This document shows positions 26,400 to 39,953 of a DNA stretch of 64,000 bases, piece by piece (the first letter of the stretch is position 1; each line of letters begins with the position of its first letter). This DNA comes from Anoplopoma fimbria (taxonomy: Eukaryota > Chordata > Actinopteri > Perciformes > Anoplopomatidae). The notes below the pieces were generated by a model that searched no databases, was not told where the DNA came from, and worked only from the letters and a program-made list of their open reading frames with translations. A program made the translations under genes and the position numbers. The stretch is from NCBI RefSeq assembly GCF_027596085.1, contig NC_072472.1:14907471-14971470 (forward strand), read 5' to 3'.

Positions 26400-26493
26400 C
26401 CGGTGTCATTATTCGTCTTCTCTGCTGCGGGCTAACCCTCCATCCAGACCGAAAGGGATCTCCAAACATTACTCCGTAGCTCGAATTGATCAG
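26400..26493 (+). promoter_or_regulatory. Probable noncoding first exon and promoter of aldh3a2
   Basis: This GC- and CpG-richer stretch ends with 'gaattgatcag|gtagga', a good splice donor at 26,493. The first coding segment of aldh3a2 starts two bases before its ATG, right after a strong acceptor (27,500), so an upstream noncoding exon is required. The 5' limit is a guess. Confidence 0.4.
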
Positions 26494-27501
26494 GTAGGAA
26501 TTAAAAAAAACAAATCATCGCGGTGTTTTTCTCGCTTTTGTCCATTAATCTAACAGCTGACGGACCGACACTAACGGAACTGTGCAGTTTGCAAAAAAAT
26601 ACCCTTTAGGCTATAAGAATAAACCGATCCACCCGTGTGGCAGATTAGGAATGTATTGCACAATGACTGTAGAATAGTCCAGTTATGTTTTCATTGCTGC
26701 ACCTTCAACTCTGACCGACTGGGCTGGGTTGTAGTTCTCATGGAGGGTTTCCTCTTACAACCCCATTATAACACATTCTCTGTTTTCTATAAACAAAGAA
26801 AGAGCAGCACTGACAACCATTTGAAAGGAGAGACATTTAAACTGCATCTGCATTTATTAGGGGAACTGGTTTCCTTTCAAAAAACAGCGTTCAGTGGTTT
26901 TATTCAAATGTATTACAGCCTACTTTTGCACTAGTGGAAGAAGTAAAAGTAAAAGTCCTGAATTCTACTGCATTTATATCTGGTAAAGTTCAGTATTGTG
27001 TGTACCTATTAAGATATTTATTGCATTATTGTTCCTAATAAGAGCTGCAACCATTAATCTATTGAGGGAAAACTATTTGGATAATCAATTGATCATTGGG
27101 GTTATTTTCAACAAATAAAAAAAATGCTAAAATCCCTGGTAATCACAAATTAATTTACTTGATAGTTAACCAAATATATTTATATTGGTTAGGGCTGACC
27201 AACGAAACAAAACATATAAAGATGTCAGCTTGTGCTCTGGTAAAAACTTTGATTGGCATTTTTCACATTTTATGAAGATTTATAAATCAAACAAGATTAT
27301 AAAGGTAATGGTGAGTTGTAGTCTGATGCAGCTTCATTTTCATTTTGCAAATAGTCCAGTTGGGGATGTTTTTATCTACTCTACATACTGATACATACTT
27401 TAATCTGTCAATTTGTATTTAGAAGTGAACCAAAACTACGGTGCGTGACCTGCAGCCATCACGACATGTTTGAAATCAGAATCTCCCCTCCCCCCCCCAG
27501 G

Positions 27502-28559
27502 ATGTCCCGGGAGCAGCAAGCAGTGGCTCTTGCCAGGAAAGCCTTTGAAACAGGCCGGTCCAAATCCTTAGAGCACCGGATTCGCCAACTGAAGAACCTG
27601 CAGCGGTTATTCACTGAGAAACAGGATGTCATTTCAGATGCCGTCAAGAAAGACCTCAATAAGGTTAGTAGTAGGAGGGTCTTCCTCACGGCCCAAATAA
27701 TCAATACCTGGTCTCCAACAAGCTTGACAGTCAATAAAACTAATCAGTCTCAGTTCTGAGTCTGTTGGGTCAGACTTTTGAGTTTAGATTGTGCAAATTA
27801 GCTATGGGCTATACCCTTTAAGTCATTTCAATGCTACATACTGTTTACAGTGTCTATTACAGGTTTTCATTGTTTAATCTACACAACACAAGGGTTTAGA
27901 CATCAGGTCTGGAGTATAGCATGAAGTCCTGGACTTCATCCTGGATTGATTAGATAATAAGAACAAGGCAACCTGAATTATATGAACAATTGATAAAATC
28001 TTTTAAGAAAGTGACAATTATCAGTCAACACCCAAAAAGTAAATCACATCTAAAAATACATCAGCTGTGAAACAAGTTAAATATGCAAATATTATTAGGT
28101 AGAAAGTAGATTAGAAATCATATTAAGATCTCCACAAAGGAAGGGGTTAAAGTGATTACAACTTTAATACCTTTTTGGTTATTCAGACAGGCTTTATAAT
28201 GAAAACAAACAGGGAAATAATATTAAAAAAGTACAACATCAGCAATGAGCAAGCCCAACATTATGGTTTTCACCCCCAGAGCGAGGTGGGGACACAGCTG
28301 TATGAGACTCTGGGTCTGGAGGGGGAGATCAGCCTGGCCATCAAGAACCTGAAGAAGTGGGCTGCCCCTAGGCCCGTGGTGAAGAACCTCCTGACCCTCT
28401 CGGACACCGTCTACATCAAACCGGAGCCGCTGGGAGTGGTGCTTATCATCGGGGCCTGGAACTACCCCTGGGCTGTCACCATCCAGCCGCTCATAGGAGC
28501 CATCGCAGCTGGTACTGCCGCATGCTATATGTGTGTAAGGGGTGGGGTGGGTGGAAGGG

Positions 28560-28625
<66 letters not shown>

Positions 28626-31600
28626 TGTGTGTGATATAACCAGGTAAGGGTTCACACTTCTATCTGATTCCATCGTCACTTCCCCCTGTGATGAACTTTG
28701 AGAAGGGATCTGTCTAATCTCAGACACCATTAGTTGAAAACACTTACGCAAGATTAGTGTCACCTTTGACCGCTAAAGCGATTTCAGAATTTTACAAAAT
28801 AGCACACGGGATCACTCTGTAGAGTTTTTGGAGGGAGTGTTTGTTTTCAGTTCTCTATTATTATTCTAGTCCTGGTCAGTTTCTTTGTCTTGTGATCATA
28901 ACCACTTCACTAGCTCCTGTTGCCCAGCACTCTTTTCTCTCTATTCATGTGTGATTATTGGGTCAAAGGTCACTCTGCACTGCAGTCATGAGAAAGTTAT
29001 AAGATTAGCAGCAGATTCAGAATGAAAGAAAAAATGGGTGCCCTCTAACGTCTGTATTTAACAAACATGCAGGTGATCATGTGTCCATGTTGGTGTGTCT
29101 TCACATGTGAACATAAATTTCTCAACTTTGTGCCTTGATCCTATCAGTGATCGCTGGAAGGACAAGGTTAGAGCCTGAGTGAATCTGAATCACTCAGAGA
29201 ATTACTACTTGGCTCAGAGTTAATAAGTGAACTAATGTATGATTGATTCTCTCTCTCAGAGGCTTAAATGGCCACTCTGCCTTGAGTGTTTTGGCTCGAC
29301 TGTCATCACTTTGTGATGCAAACCTCAGTGTGGAGAGTTTTCTTGTGACTGCTTAGCATGACACTGCCGTATTTTAACAGTCTTTTGTCTTGTTCCTCAT
29401 GTGCTCAAGTCTTTTGTTTGTTACTTGTCCCCGGTGATGGTTTTACATATTAGTGCTGTGAGAGCGGCTGCAGGTAGACAGCTCCTTTGTGTTTCTTTGG
29501 GATAAAGGCTTTATTTGACCAAAAACATTGTTGGCTGCAGAGCTTAAATGAACGAGTGTTGTCGGGCTGCACCACATGCAGTGAGTGTTTGCAAAGCATG
29601 GACTTTATCCTTCGCACCAGCATTATCAGATTTTACTCTGACAGTCATATCTGCCAAGCAAGTCTTTTCTCTTTATTTGTTGGCCAATGCAGATAATCAA
29701 CCTAAATGTCTAGATCAAAGGCAACTATCAATCCGAGCACCCAACAAAAACGTATATATGGTAACCTTTAACACATAAATACAGTCACAGGTTGAGAAAA
29801 TGTGTGTGTTGTGTAATCATGCTCCACCTGCTGACAAAAAGTCAAAGGAATTCCAAAGATACATCAGAAGTTGCATTAGTAAAATGCAGCTTCTCCAAAA
29901 CTGAGAAGCAGCTTCTCTAACTTTTTTAGAGATAGAAAAAAACAGATTCTGATCAAGTTGGCCAGTTAGCCATAAACTACTGAAGTAGTCTATGTTACAT
30001 TTTTCTCTCCATACAGAAGAACCCTGATATATACACTACCTGCTCAGCAACAAATGGCAGATAGACTCAGTAGCTGTCAAACATAGTGACACAGAAACAT
30101 ATTCCGATCAGGATTTGGTACCCGCCAAAACAGAGTGAATATTGAGTTTAAATTAATGGTAATGCAGCTTTGAAAATACTGGTTGTATGAATAAGCCGCT
30201 GTTTGCTAAATACGTACACTGTGTCAAATTAGCATGCCATTTAAACATTTTTGTTCAACTTATTTTTGCTGCATCCACGTGTTAAAATAACTCAAATTAT
30301 ATCAGGTGTAAATGAAGGTACAGTGGAAGAAAACAAGACTTTGGGGAACAAGGGAGTAACAATTGAGCATTTTGGAGGAAAGGAAAAATGAATTATACTT
30401 TTATGGATTCTATCTTGTGACTTCCCTGTCCAGGTAATGCAGCTGTGATCAAGCCCTCCGAGGTCTGTGTTCACACTGCCAAGGTCATGGAGGACCTGCT
30501 TCCACTTTACATCGACAAAGTAAGGATGGGGCACTTTCATTGTTCATGGCATGTAAAAATAGTGTTGTTTCTTAAACAGACTTAATTGACAAAAGACAAA
30601 TGAAATATAATAGAAATTATAAATTCAAGATATAATGTACTTTAGCAAACAGAGTTTATTTCCTGTTTGAACAAAAACACTGAGTACATTTTTTTGGCTG
30701 TGTTAATAGTCCAAGTTACTAGCTTTTTCCCCCTGCTGGCTCCATGTGCACTGACACAGTAAGCAAGCAAACAATTATCACCTTTACTATAGAATATAAA
30801 CTTTGTGGTTGGCAACCACTGCATACAGAGGCTCATAACCGGTAAAGTGAAAGTCTTTACTTGGGTCTTTTATTGTGAAAAATATCCAGCAACCAGTTTT
30901 ATTTTAACCTCTGCGTCTTTTTTGCTCTATTATTACTGCAAAAGGTCGACAAAAACAAAAAAGACGCATCACAAGACTTGATTAAAACTGAGTGCTACAA
31001 AGACACACAATATATAGCTCGAGGGACGGCCTGCAGCATAGTGATAACCGAATGTGTGTTTTCTACTCTGTTTGTCAGGAGCTTTACCGCGTAGTAACCG
31101 GGGGAGTGTCAGAGACCCAGGAGCTGCTGCGTCAGAGGTTTGATCACATCTTCTACACCGGCAACAGCATGGTGGGCAAACTGATCATGGAGGCTGCTGC
31201 CAAACACCTGACGCCTGTCACCCTGGAGCTAGGCGGCAAGAGCCCCTGCTACATCGACAAGGACTGTGACATAAGCATAGCATGCAGGTCAGAACGACCA
31301 TTAAACATAGTTTGACTTAACGGTTATTTTTATTGCAAAACATTTTTTTTTCCCATCCAGTCCCTCTTTTACTGTAGCTGTTCTTTAGATCCTCCTGTTA
31401 ACTCTCCCACTACTGTGTAGGCGTGTCACCTGGGGAAAGTACACCAACTGTGGTCAGACCTGCATCGCCCCAGACTACATCCTGTGTGAGCCCAGCATTC
31501 AGGACCGGGTCATCGAAGAGGTCAAGAAGTCCATAAAGGTACTGAAGACCTGAATAACACACTAAGTAAAAGAAACGTATTCAATCGTAAACCTCAAAAA

Positions 31601-34401
31601 CAGGCAATACTCTCCACAAGATTCTTTATCAAAGAGTCCAAGATTATTCATAGCTGTTACCTGTAATGTCAGAGAGTCATTGTGTTGTAAAAAAGTTTTA
31701 AAATCAAAGTATGACACAAAACAATCAATAATATAGGAGTGTATTTCTTCTGTTAAATCAGTCTTCTTTGCCTGGATGTAAAAATAATATTTGTGTAGTA
31801 ATAAGATAGTTTCCTCTGGCAGGAATTCTACACCGACAACCCCAAGACCTGTCCTGACTACGGACGCATCATCAACCAGCGCCACTTTAAAAGAATAATG
31901 AACATGTTGGAAGACAGCACCATCGCTGCAGGAGGAGAAAACGATGAGTCAGACTGCTACATAGGTAATCCTGCCAACAGCCACCAACTCTCCAAATTAA
32001 AATCAATCAGGAGGGAACTTTATTCATGGTTTTCATTCAGGCAATTACAAAGATTTAAGTGATAAAGAATGGACTATGAAAAAACATGCATTTAATAAAT
32101 GTTTCTGTGTTGTGTTTAGCCCCCACTGTTCTGCGGGATGTGAAGCCAGAGGCGAAGGTGATGCAGGAAGAGATATTTGGACCTCTGCTTCCCATCCTGT
32201 CGGTCAATGGCCTGGACGAAGCAATCAAGTTCATCAATAAGGGAGAGAAACCTCTGGCCCTCTATGTTTTCTCATCAAATAACAAGGTATCTAACAACAG
32301 ACACTGTTGCACACGTGCAGACGCAGAGCAGAGTAGTTGACGGATGCAGACATCTACATGTACAGACGCATGAGCAGAACATGAATTCTCTCTCTTCAGG
32401 TGATAAACAAAATGACAGATGAGACCTCCAGCGGAGGACTGCTGGCCAACGACTGTCTCGTGCACTATTCTGTCAGCTCGCTGCCTTTCGGAGGAGTGGG
32501 TGAGTACTAACAGCGACAACTCTTTGTGGAAATGGTACTAAAAAGTTCACTTGGTTTCTCTTTTGTTTTTTGGACTCATTGTGGAACTAAGCTGTTCAAT
32601 CAGTCAGTACTACCTGAAGGGTTGTTTTTGCCCCACTAGAAGGGGCAAAAAGCAGCCCTTCTAGTGGGACATAATGGAAAAATAAAGCCATAAGGTCACA
32701 AACATACCTGGAAAGAAAAGGTTTCAAAACTATGGCACTTTTCTGTGGAAATACATATGCTTAAAAAACATACAAACCATGCATACAATGCATCACTGAT
32801 AACTTTTTAGACTCATACCTTTCAGACATTAATGAAGACCCATGGATGTCTGACAGGTATGAAATCAGTCTAAAAAGTTATTGGAGCTTGTTTGAGATGA
32901 TCAGTTCATCACAGTAAACATATTTGGTTTAGTATCAGTTTTTCACATACAAGGAATTTGACTTGGTGTTGTGGTGCCCAATGGTCCAAATAAACAAATT
33001 AAGATATAATAAATTAAGTTTGTATAATTCAATGTCATGAATGCAACATAGAAATTTACAATTCAAATATGTAATATATAAATAGATATAAATAGATTTT
33101 CTATTAATGAAGAGCTGTGCAGTGTTTACATTGAAGAGAGAGTTCATGAAAACAGAATGTAGTACTTTAGAGATTTTAGAGCTGATGGTTGAACCTGAGT
33201 AATATCTATTCAAAATATAGATTTATAAAACAAGAAAGAACCAGGTTTGATCATTCTTTTCACAATGTCTATATTAACTTATTTTTAACCTTTTTAGGGT
33301 TGATTTCTGTCAAAGTAGCTCAAATATTTGATCACACCTCAAAATATTTTTGATTGCTTTAAAGCCATTAAAAGTAGAGGCCAATATGTTTCACACAGTC
33401 AAACCTCCTCCCTCTGTTTACCTGTACAGGAAACAGTGGTATGGGCTGCTACCATGGCAAGTTCAGCTTTGACCAGCTGAGCCACCTGCGTAGTTGTCTC
33501 ATCAAGCAGCTGAAAATGGAGGGTGTGAACAGCATGCGCTACCCGCCTCACACGGCCAAGAAACTGGGCTGGGCGCGCTTCTTCATCCTGAATAACGTGG
33601 ACCTGGGCTGGATTGGGCAGATGGGGCTCTTAGTCATCCTGACTGTGGTGGCTGCTGTTGTGCTACAGGTGAGTCACAGAGGAGACAAACACAAATAGAA
33701 ATATGTTGACATTGTGTGTCATGAGGAGGTAGAGCAGAAAGAGAAAACATTGACCACACAAATAGCTCTTTAAGCATCAATTTTAAGATGTTTGTAAGAG
33801 TATAAGTTACAAAGAACTGTAAGGATTTAAAAGGCTAGCCTCAGGTGCTTTTAAATTTTGCAGATACCAAGAGGTTTACTTTCAGTTTCAGAATTTACAC
33901 ATTAAAGGTACTTCTACTTTACTTGAGTATTTCCATTTTATGCAAATTTCTACTTTTGTATTCTGCTACATGTGAGATGGAAATATTGTACTTTTTCTTT
34001 TACTTTTACTTCACACAATATTTCATAACCTTCCTGTCCAGTGAAAACCACAAGTCTCCAAATTTTCGAGATATTGATTTCTGATAAACTGAAGGATAAA
34101 GTGTTCCTTTATGTGGTGAAAAAATCTTCTACTTCTTAAGATAAATAAACTATTAAAAGCCGACTAAGATCAGCTGGAAAATGTATAATAACAAAGCTGA
34201 CAACAAGGCTATTTTTCTGAGTTCATGAAAAGTTGGCTAATAACATTTGGTGATCTTATAGAATGTGATGCGTTGCTATTGATTAAACAACACATTTATA
34301 TCTCTGAGATGCTTGACCGTGAAGTTTATTACTTCTGAAAAAGAAAGGTGATCAAATAATGAACAATATCTCCTTTTTTCCTCCAGAATTATCTCGTTTG
34401 A
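27502..34401 (+). CDS. aldh3a2: Fatty aldehyde dehydrogenase ALDH3A2, 489 aa
   Basis: Microsomal NAD-dependent oxidation of long-chain aliphatic aldehydes to fatty acids. Coding exons: 27502-27663, 28280-28511, 30434-30519, 31079-31287, 31421-31538, 31823-31964, 32120-32286, 32400-32499, 33430-33668, 34387-34401; total 1,470 nt, 490 codons with stop (human protein 485 aa). The catalytic glutamate lies in TLELGGKSP (E210) and the catalytic cysteine in [11 protein letters not shown] (C244). Further landmarks are [31 protein letters not shown] and PFGGVGNSGMG. The C-terminus has a hydrophobic tail anchor ([14 protein letters not shown]) for ER attachment. The last exon adds only NYLV before the stop; reading through its donor would instead add [12 protein letters not shown] microsatellite starts 49 nt after the exon ending 28,511. 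Whether this is the a or b fish paralogue is unresolved. Confidence 0.96.
28561..28624. repeat. (TG)n microsatellite
   Basis: A perfect 64-bp TG run in an aldh3a2 intron, on the sense strand, 49 nt after a splice donor. Confidence 0.98.
32632..32668. repeat. Perfect inverted repeat (hairpin) in an aldh3a2 intron
   Basis: 'cccactagaaggg' (32,632-32,644) and its exact reverse complement 'cccttctagtggg' (32,656-32,668) enclose an 11-nt loop. A larger imperfect inverted repeat follows at 32,800-32,880. Confidence 0.85.
32800..32880. repeat. Long imperfect inverted repeat in an aldh3a2 intron
   Basis: The left arm begins 'taactttttagactcatacc' and the right arm ends 'atcagtctaaaaagtta'. About 30 paired bases flank a loop near 'taatgaagacccatgg'. 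It could be a very small MITE or a palindromic end of one. Confidence 0.75.
32935..33215 (+). repeat. Dispersed repeat copy in an aldh3a2 intron
   Basis: It opens with 'cacatacaaggaatttgact', shared with 23,523-23,542. It contains a 93-codon minus-strand open frame made of low-complexity AT-rich sequence, which I do not regard as coding. Confidence 0.45.
33895..34030 (+). repeat. Dispersed fish repeat fragment
   Basis: 'acttgagtatttccatttta' at 33,922-33,941 plus 'gagatggaaatattgtactt' identify a fragment of the family also seen at 15,385 and 35,360. It lies in the last aldh3a2 intron. Confidence 0.55.
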
Positions 34402-35359
34402 AGACGTCCCGCTGCTTCTCATACAACAAGTGTCTTCTTTGAAGAAGAGAACAGAATTAATTTCAAACCATTTCAACAATGAGTGTCGGTATAAATCAGA
34501 TCAGCATCTGCTCAGGACCGTCATAATATGGGGAATGTTTGGGGTGATGCCTTAATTAATGTGTCAGAAGTTTCAATGTAGCAAGCATCTTATTTTCATG
34601 AGGTTAATTATTTATGAATGGCTCTTAAATTTGTGTTCAGCATTACTATGTTCTATTTTAACCCGTAAAATCATGTTTACATATTTAGAAAACATTTTAA
34701 AAACAGTTTAATAATACAATATAATGCTGTGATTTTTCTATGATTCATTTCAAATGAAGTAACAACATGTGTTACTATAAACTGTGATATGAACTAAACT
34801 TGCTTTGATAACAATCAATTAATGTTCAATGAAGGGCTGAAAAGAATGAAGGTAGTTGCAATTTCCACGTTATGAAACCGTTTTTAATGTGTAGGAGTTA
34901 CCTACATTTCACTTTGTATCCATTCCATTTCAATGACGGTTCAGCTATAAACTTAACATTGATTTAAATGTGTCACATGCCTGTAACAAATTTAAATGTA
35001 TCTTTAAATAACAGTAGTTGCTAAAGGTTGTTTTTCTTTTATGACACTATTGAAATTTTAAGGGATTTGTAATTAATAGTTGAATATACACATACATACA
35101 TGTATTTCTATATTGGATTAATATTCAAATAAATATATTTCTACATGTATCAGTTTGTGATTTTATTTATTTATTTTTGGATTTAACTTCAATAATATAT
35201 TATTACATTTAACCATTCCAGTAGAGAATAATAATGCATTTTTGCTGTTTTTCTAAATTAACAAGATGATTATTAAGGTAATTCTGGGAAAAGGAAAAAA
35301 AATCTGCTCTATTTTTCTGAATTAACGAGAATCCCAAAATAGCTCACTCAGTGCTATAA

Positions 35360-35640
35360 TTCAAGTACATTTACTCAAGGACTGTGCACAAGTATTTACT
35401 TGAATATTTCCATGTTATTCTACTTAATACTTCTACTCCACTACATTTAGGAGGCCAATAATGGACTTTTTACTGTGCTACATACATTTGGCAAAGTTAG
35501 ATAGTTGGTGTCAGAGTATTAATACTAAACTCAGCAGTGTATTGAAATTAGCCGCACCTTTACCGCCTGCAACATTAAAGTGATGAACAAATGAATGCAT
35601 CAATAATTAGAAAAATAATCCAATAATATATTATATATTG
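35360..35640 (+). repeat. Dispersed fish repeat fragment
   Basis: 'ttacttgaatatttccatgt' and 'cttctactccactacattta', then 'attagccgcacctttac' and 'gcaacattaaagtgatgaa', follow the order known from a common percomorph repeat. It lies just downstream of aldh3a2. Confidence 0.55.
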
Positions 35641-37312
35641 TTCTGAAACGGGTTCAAGTAAAATTATGGTTACTTGAAGTTATTTTGATGCTGATGTAAC
35701 CCACTCAAAATAGCAAAAAGAAGTTTTTTTTATTTAGTATTTACTCTGCAATAGCTATTTGTGTCCAGCAGAGAGAAAAATCAATAGCAGCACTTGCCGG
35801 CTCGAGGGGGAGTAGAATAAGACAGAATGATAGCGAGCTGAAAGCACAAAGTAAATAAACCACACAGTGAAGACAGTATAAACTCAACAATAAAGTTAGA
35901 TTGAAGGTTCTTCTGAACGAAGTCTGTCCCAAAATATGTTACAAGTAACAATTGGTCGAAATTCTGCCGAGGATTTAACTAATTCTGTGTTTGTTGCGAA
36001 TTTTCCATTTAGCTGGTTAAGTCATGTAACATTAATACAATTCTGTTACAGAGCGCGAGGAGGTCTCTTGGAATTCATGCAATTTATCTGAGTTGTGTGT
36101 TTCCTCTAAGTCATTTACTGAATAAACAATCTGACTAACGTAAATGCTATAACTTGAGTTGAATTAACTAAAGCATAATTAGAGGGAAAGGAAAATGCTG
36201 GTCCTGTGGTATGAATATGCCAGGGTTTTACATGTGCAGCAGTTTTTAGAATATTAATCTTTAATGGAAGGTTAATTTAATAATTTCGGATTTTTGAGAT
36301 ACCAGTTTTTGTAATGTTTTTATTTTCAAAAGAGAATAACCAAATATTGCCCCGCCTATGCAGGTTGTTTTTCTTTTTTTTTTGCATCAGAGAAAGAGAC
36401 TGATCCTTTGGTTGTCACCGGTTGGACAGACAACAGACTACCAAAAAGGAGCATCTTGCATCTCACCAGTAAAGAGGTCCGATTCACTCCCCATCTCTAC
36501 ATCACATCATACAGATAAGGTGATATCACCACACTCCATTTGTACCAGGCCAGGGTAGATGACCATTGGGTTTATTTAATTTGGTTTATTTTCTCAATTA
36601 TTAATTGTTTTGAGGAAAAAATACTGACTTTCCCAACTTAAAGGACAGCAAAATTTGTTACTGTTATTCTGTTCTGAGTAATCTAAGCGGGTGTTCTGGG
36701 ATTTTCATTCCTCTGCTCCTCCTTAAAAAGTACCCAGGTTAAGCGCCTGTGCATATATCACTCCATAGTGTACTAGAAAGTGCTTACACTAATACTCAAG
36801 TACTTTACTTCAGTGTGGTTTTGCATGACTTTTAAGTCCACCTGTTAAATTTGTTAAGTGTAATCCAGCACAGAGAAAACAATAGTACAACCAATAGTAA
36901 AGTACTAATTACTTAAAGACACAAGTCTCCCAATGTCTCAAACCCAAACCACAGGGGCCCAGGTACATTTTCTTTTTACATTTGTTGCTCTGATGCGACT
37001 AACCTTTTAATTTGTGTGCACCAACGCATAATTAAGGTGCACCCAATATCTTTCACCATGCCTTTTACACTGCAATGCCGAGGTAAAACTTCACGACAGG
37101 CTCTTTAGACACCAGATATTTAACATTGAAGTAGTACTGTTATTACTGTATATGTTTTACACTCTCTCAATATAAAGTACATTCATACATGTCTATGCTT
37201 TGCCCGCATAAGTTGTTGCACAGAAACAAACACCAACATTTGATGGCACAAAATAATTGGCTTCTAATACAACTGTGCCACTGTTATTTTTCCAAACGCT
37301 CCCATCTATGGG

Positions 37313-37320
37313 TATAAAAG
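37313..37320 (+). promoter_or_regulatory. Candidate TATA box upstream of ca4
   Basis: TATAAAAG lies 828 nt before the ca4 start codon. If it is used, the leader must be spliced: there is a donor-like 'gagacag|gtggtg' near 37,371 and an acceptor-like 'gcacctcag' near 38,084. This is inference from motifs only. Confidence 0.25.
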
Positions 37321-37874
37321 AAACCGATGCCTTTGAATTGGATTAGGCATTTTACGGTGGATCAGGGAGACAGGTGGTGTGAGTGTATCTGTGCGCTTTC
37401 ACACATACACACTCAGATGCACCGGTGCAATCAATGAAAATGTTAAGTCGTACTTGACATATTTTTGGTCGCATGGCTCTCAGAATTACTGAGATGATGT
37501 CGGTAATTCAGAAACGGGGCAAATTTTTGCTCTCAAGTGAATGCATTTTGCGTTTGTATGAAGCTGAGATGAGGAATGGGCTACAGAAGTCTGGAAACCT
37601 CACCTCTTTACAAAATCTTTTTCATTTGCAAACTTGTAGTATTCAGCACCAACTGACCGAATTTATCAGGCTACACACAGCTTCCTCTGAAGCCACAAAA
37701 GACTTTATAGAACTATTTTCACATACACAGCCGTACTACCCAAACCTGTGAACAGACTGTTTTTAGTCTGTTGAAGGCAGCAAACTTTAGTTTAACTCAC
37801 AGGAAACTAACTGGAAATAACGACACAATATCAGATTTTTCCACCAGATGTCTGTCTTTCCTCAATGTGACTTT

Positions 37875-38036
<162 letters not shown>

Positions 38037-38147
38037 TTTGTTAAACTCATGACCGTCTTCCTCCCACCCTCAAATGCACCTCAGAGTCAGTATGTGAAGG
38101 CAGCTGAAATTAGTCTAGAAGGATCTTTTCTGGTCTCTGTGCTGATC

Positions 38148-39921
38148 ATGGATTTTTCTGTCTACCTCTGGACTCTGCTTTCTCTCGTCTCTCAGTGCAC
38201 AGGTAGGACACACGCACACTTGTAGTAGAAGGACAATTTAAACTGCATACAAAAGCTATACTTGGGTTCAATTTGCACCCCATCCTTTTCATTTGGTAGC
38301 ATTATTTCAGCACAACATTAAGAGTATTATGTTGCAGAGATTGCAGCTACTTAAGATATGCTAAAGATATTTTTTTAATTGAATTAAGATAGACCACAGC
38401 TGTTATGCTTTGTGAATGTGTTTTGTAATACTTAATGTGACACCTAAAACCTTTTACGGTTGTAGAAATTAAATAAAAGGCACTGATTGATGGGGATCAC
38501 AAGATAATTAAAAAGCAGTAAATTAATTTCGCAAGCAAAAACATATTCATATTTGTAACAAATTGTCTCTCATCTTTGCTATTTATGTATAAAACATCAG
38601 AAAACAGTAAAAAAAAAAAAAAAAAACACTAAAGGAGCTAAAGGTGACATCATTGAATGTCTAATTTTGTTGAATCAACCGTCCAAAACATAATTACTAC
38701 AATGTAAAACTGTGAAAATCTACAAAGTTCCCCCAAAAGAATAAAAAATTTAAAACAAAGATTAATCAATTATCACAAAAGTTGCTGCTTAACTTTCTGT
38801 TGATGACCTAATTGGTTAATGGACTAATCTTTAATTTTAATTTCAATAAGACGTTTATTTGTTTATTAGCAGACCCTTCCATTAGCCACTAAAATCTACT
38901 GGTCACACCAGATCAAGTAAGGCGTACTGAATTGATCTTAAGTGCTTTCTATTATGATTTCAATTACTTCAACTTATCTTACTGTTCTAAGAGGAACTAT
39001 GTGTTATTTCTTCTTTCAAAATGTACATTTTGTCATTTTAAAGGCTAAAAAAGTTGGAAAGCCGGTGTATTTACAGTGGGTCGTCTCAGGTTTGACTTTT
39101 CTGTGCTGCTCAGTTGGGTGCATGTCTATGAGCCAGGTGGAGCAAAGCCAAACTCCACCTGTGCATTGTTCTCAGTTGGTGAGAACCGTTGTCCCCTTTC
39201 AGAGAATGGCATTGTGGGAGCATCAGCGGGGTTAATCTGTGTTCCTATATTAGCTAAATGGTTCTCTATAGCGCCTTTCATTCCCACCGCTGAGTCAGAC
39301 ACTGGAGTTTCATTCACATCTGCAACACAATACACAACACCAGCACCTGTTTGATGGACACGTTTAATGCAGTGGAGCAGTTTGGGAGTCGGATGAAGGT
39401 TTTCTGACCCGGCGGTCCAATCAGTGTAATCACAACCACTTCTGCACAACACACTAATGGCTTGTCTGTATCTCCTTATCTACAACTCACTGCGTTTGAT
39501 TTAGACATAATCATTGGAACCAATAAAAGATAATGGCTTCAATCCAATATATTTTTTTTAATATACAGAGACAATTTAGCCTCTACTGTGATCATTGATT
39601 TAACAGGCCTTATGGTCACAGCTGCAACACTTTATCACATGCAGGAATGCCAATCTGTCTTTTTAAAATTTTAATAGTGTGACTCAGTCTATGAACTATT
39701 CAACTCTGATTGGCTAATGGTTTCTTCTTCACTTCTTCGTCACTTCTAACAGTGAAGAACATGGACAAATCTACAAGCCAGAACAGTATATGTACCAAGA
39801 TACAAATAATGTAAAAACATTTATTATTTAACAGTTTTCCTCTAATGTTCTTCTGCCAACCTCGACGATAAAAATGTCAAATGCATTCAACTTTTAATGA
39901 CTTCAGTTTTCTTTATATTTG

Positions 39922-39953
<32 letters not shown>

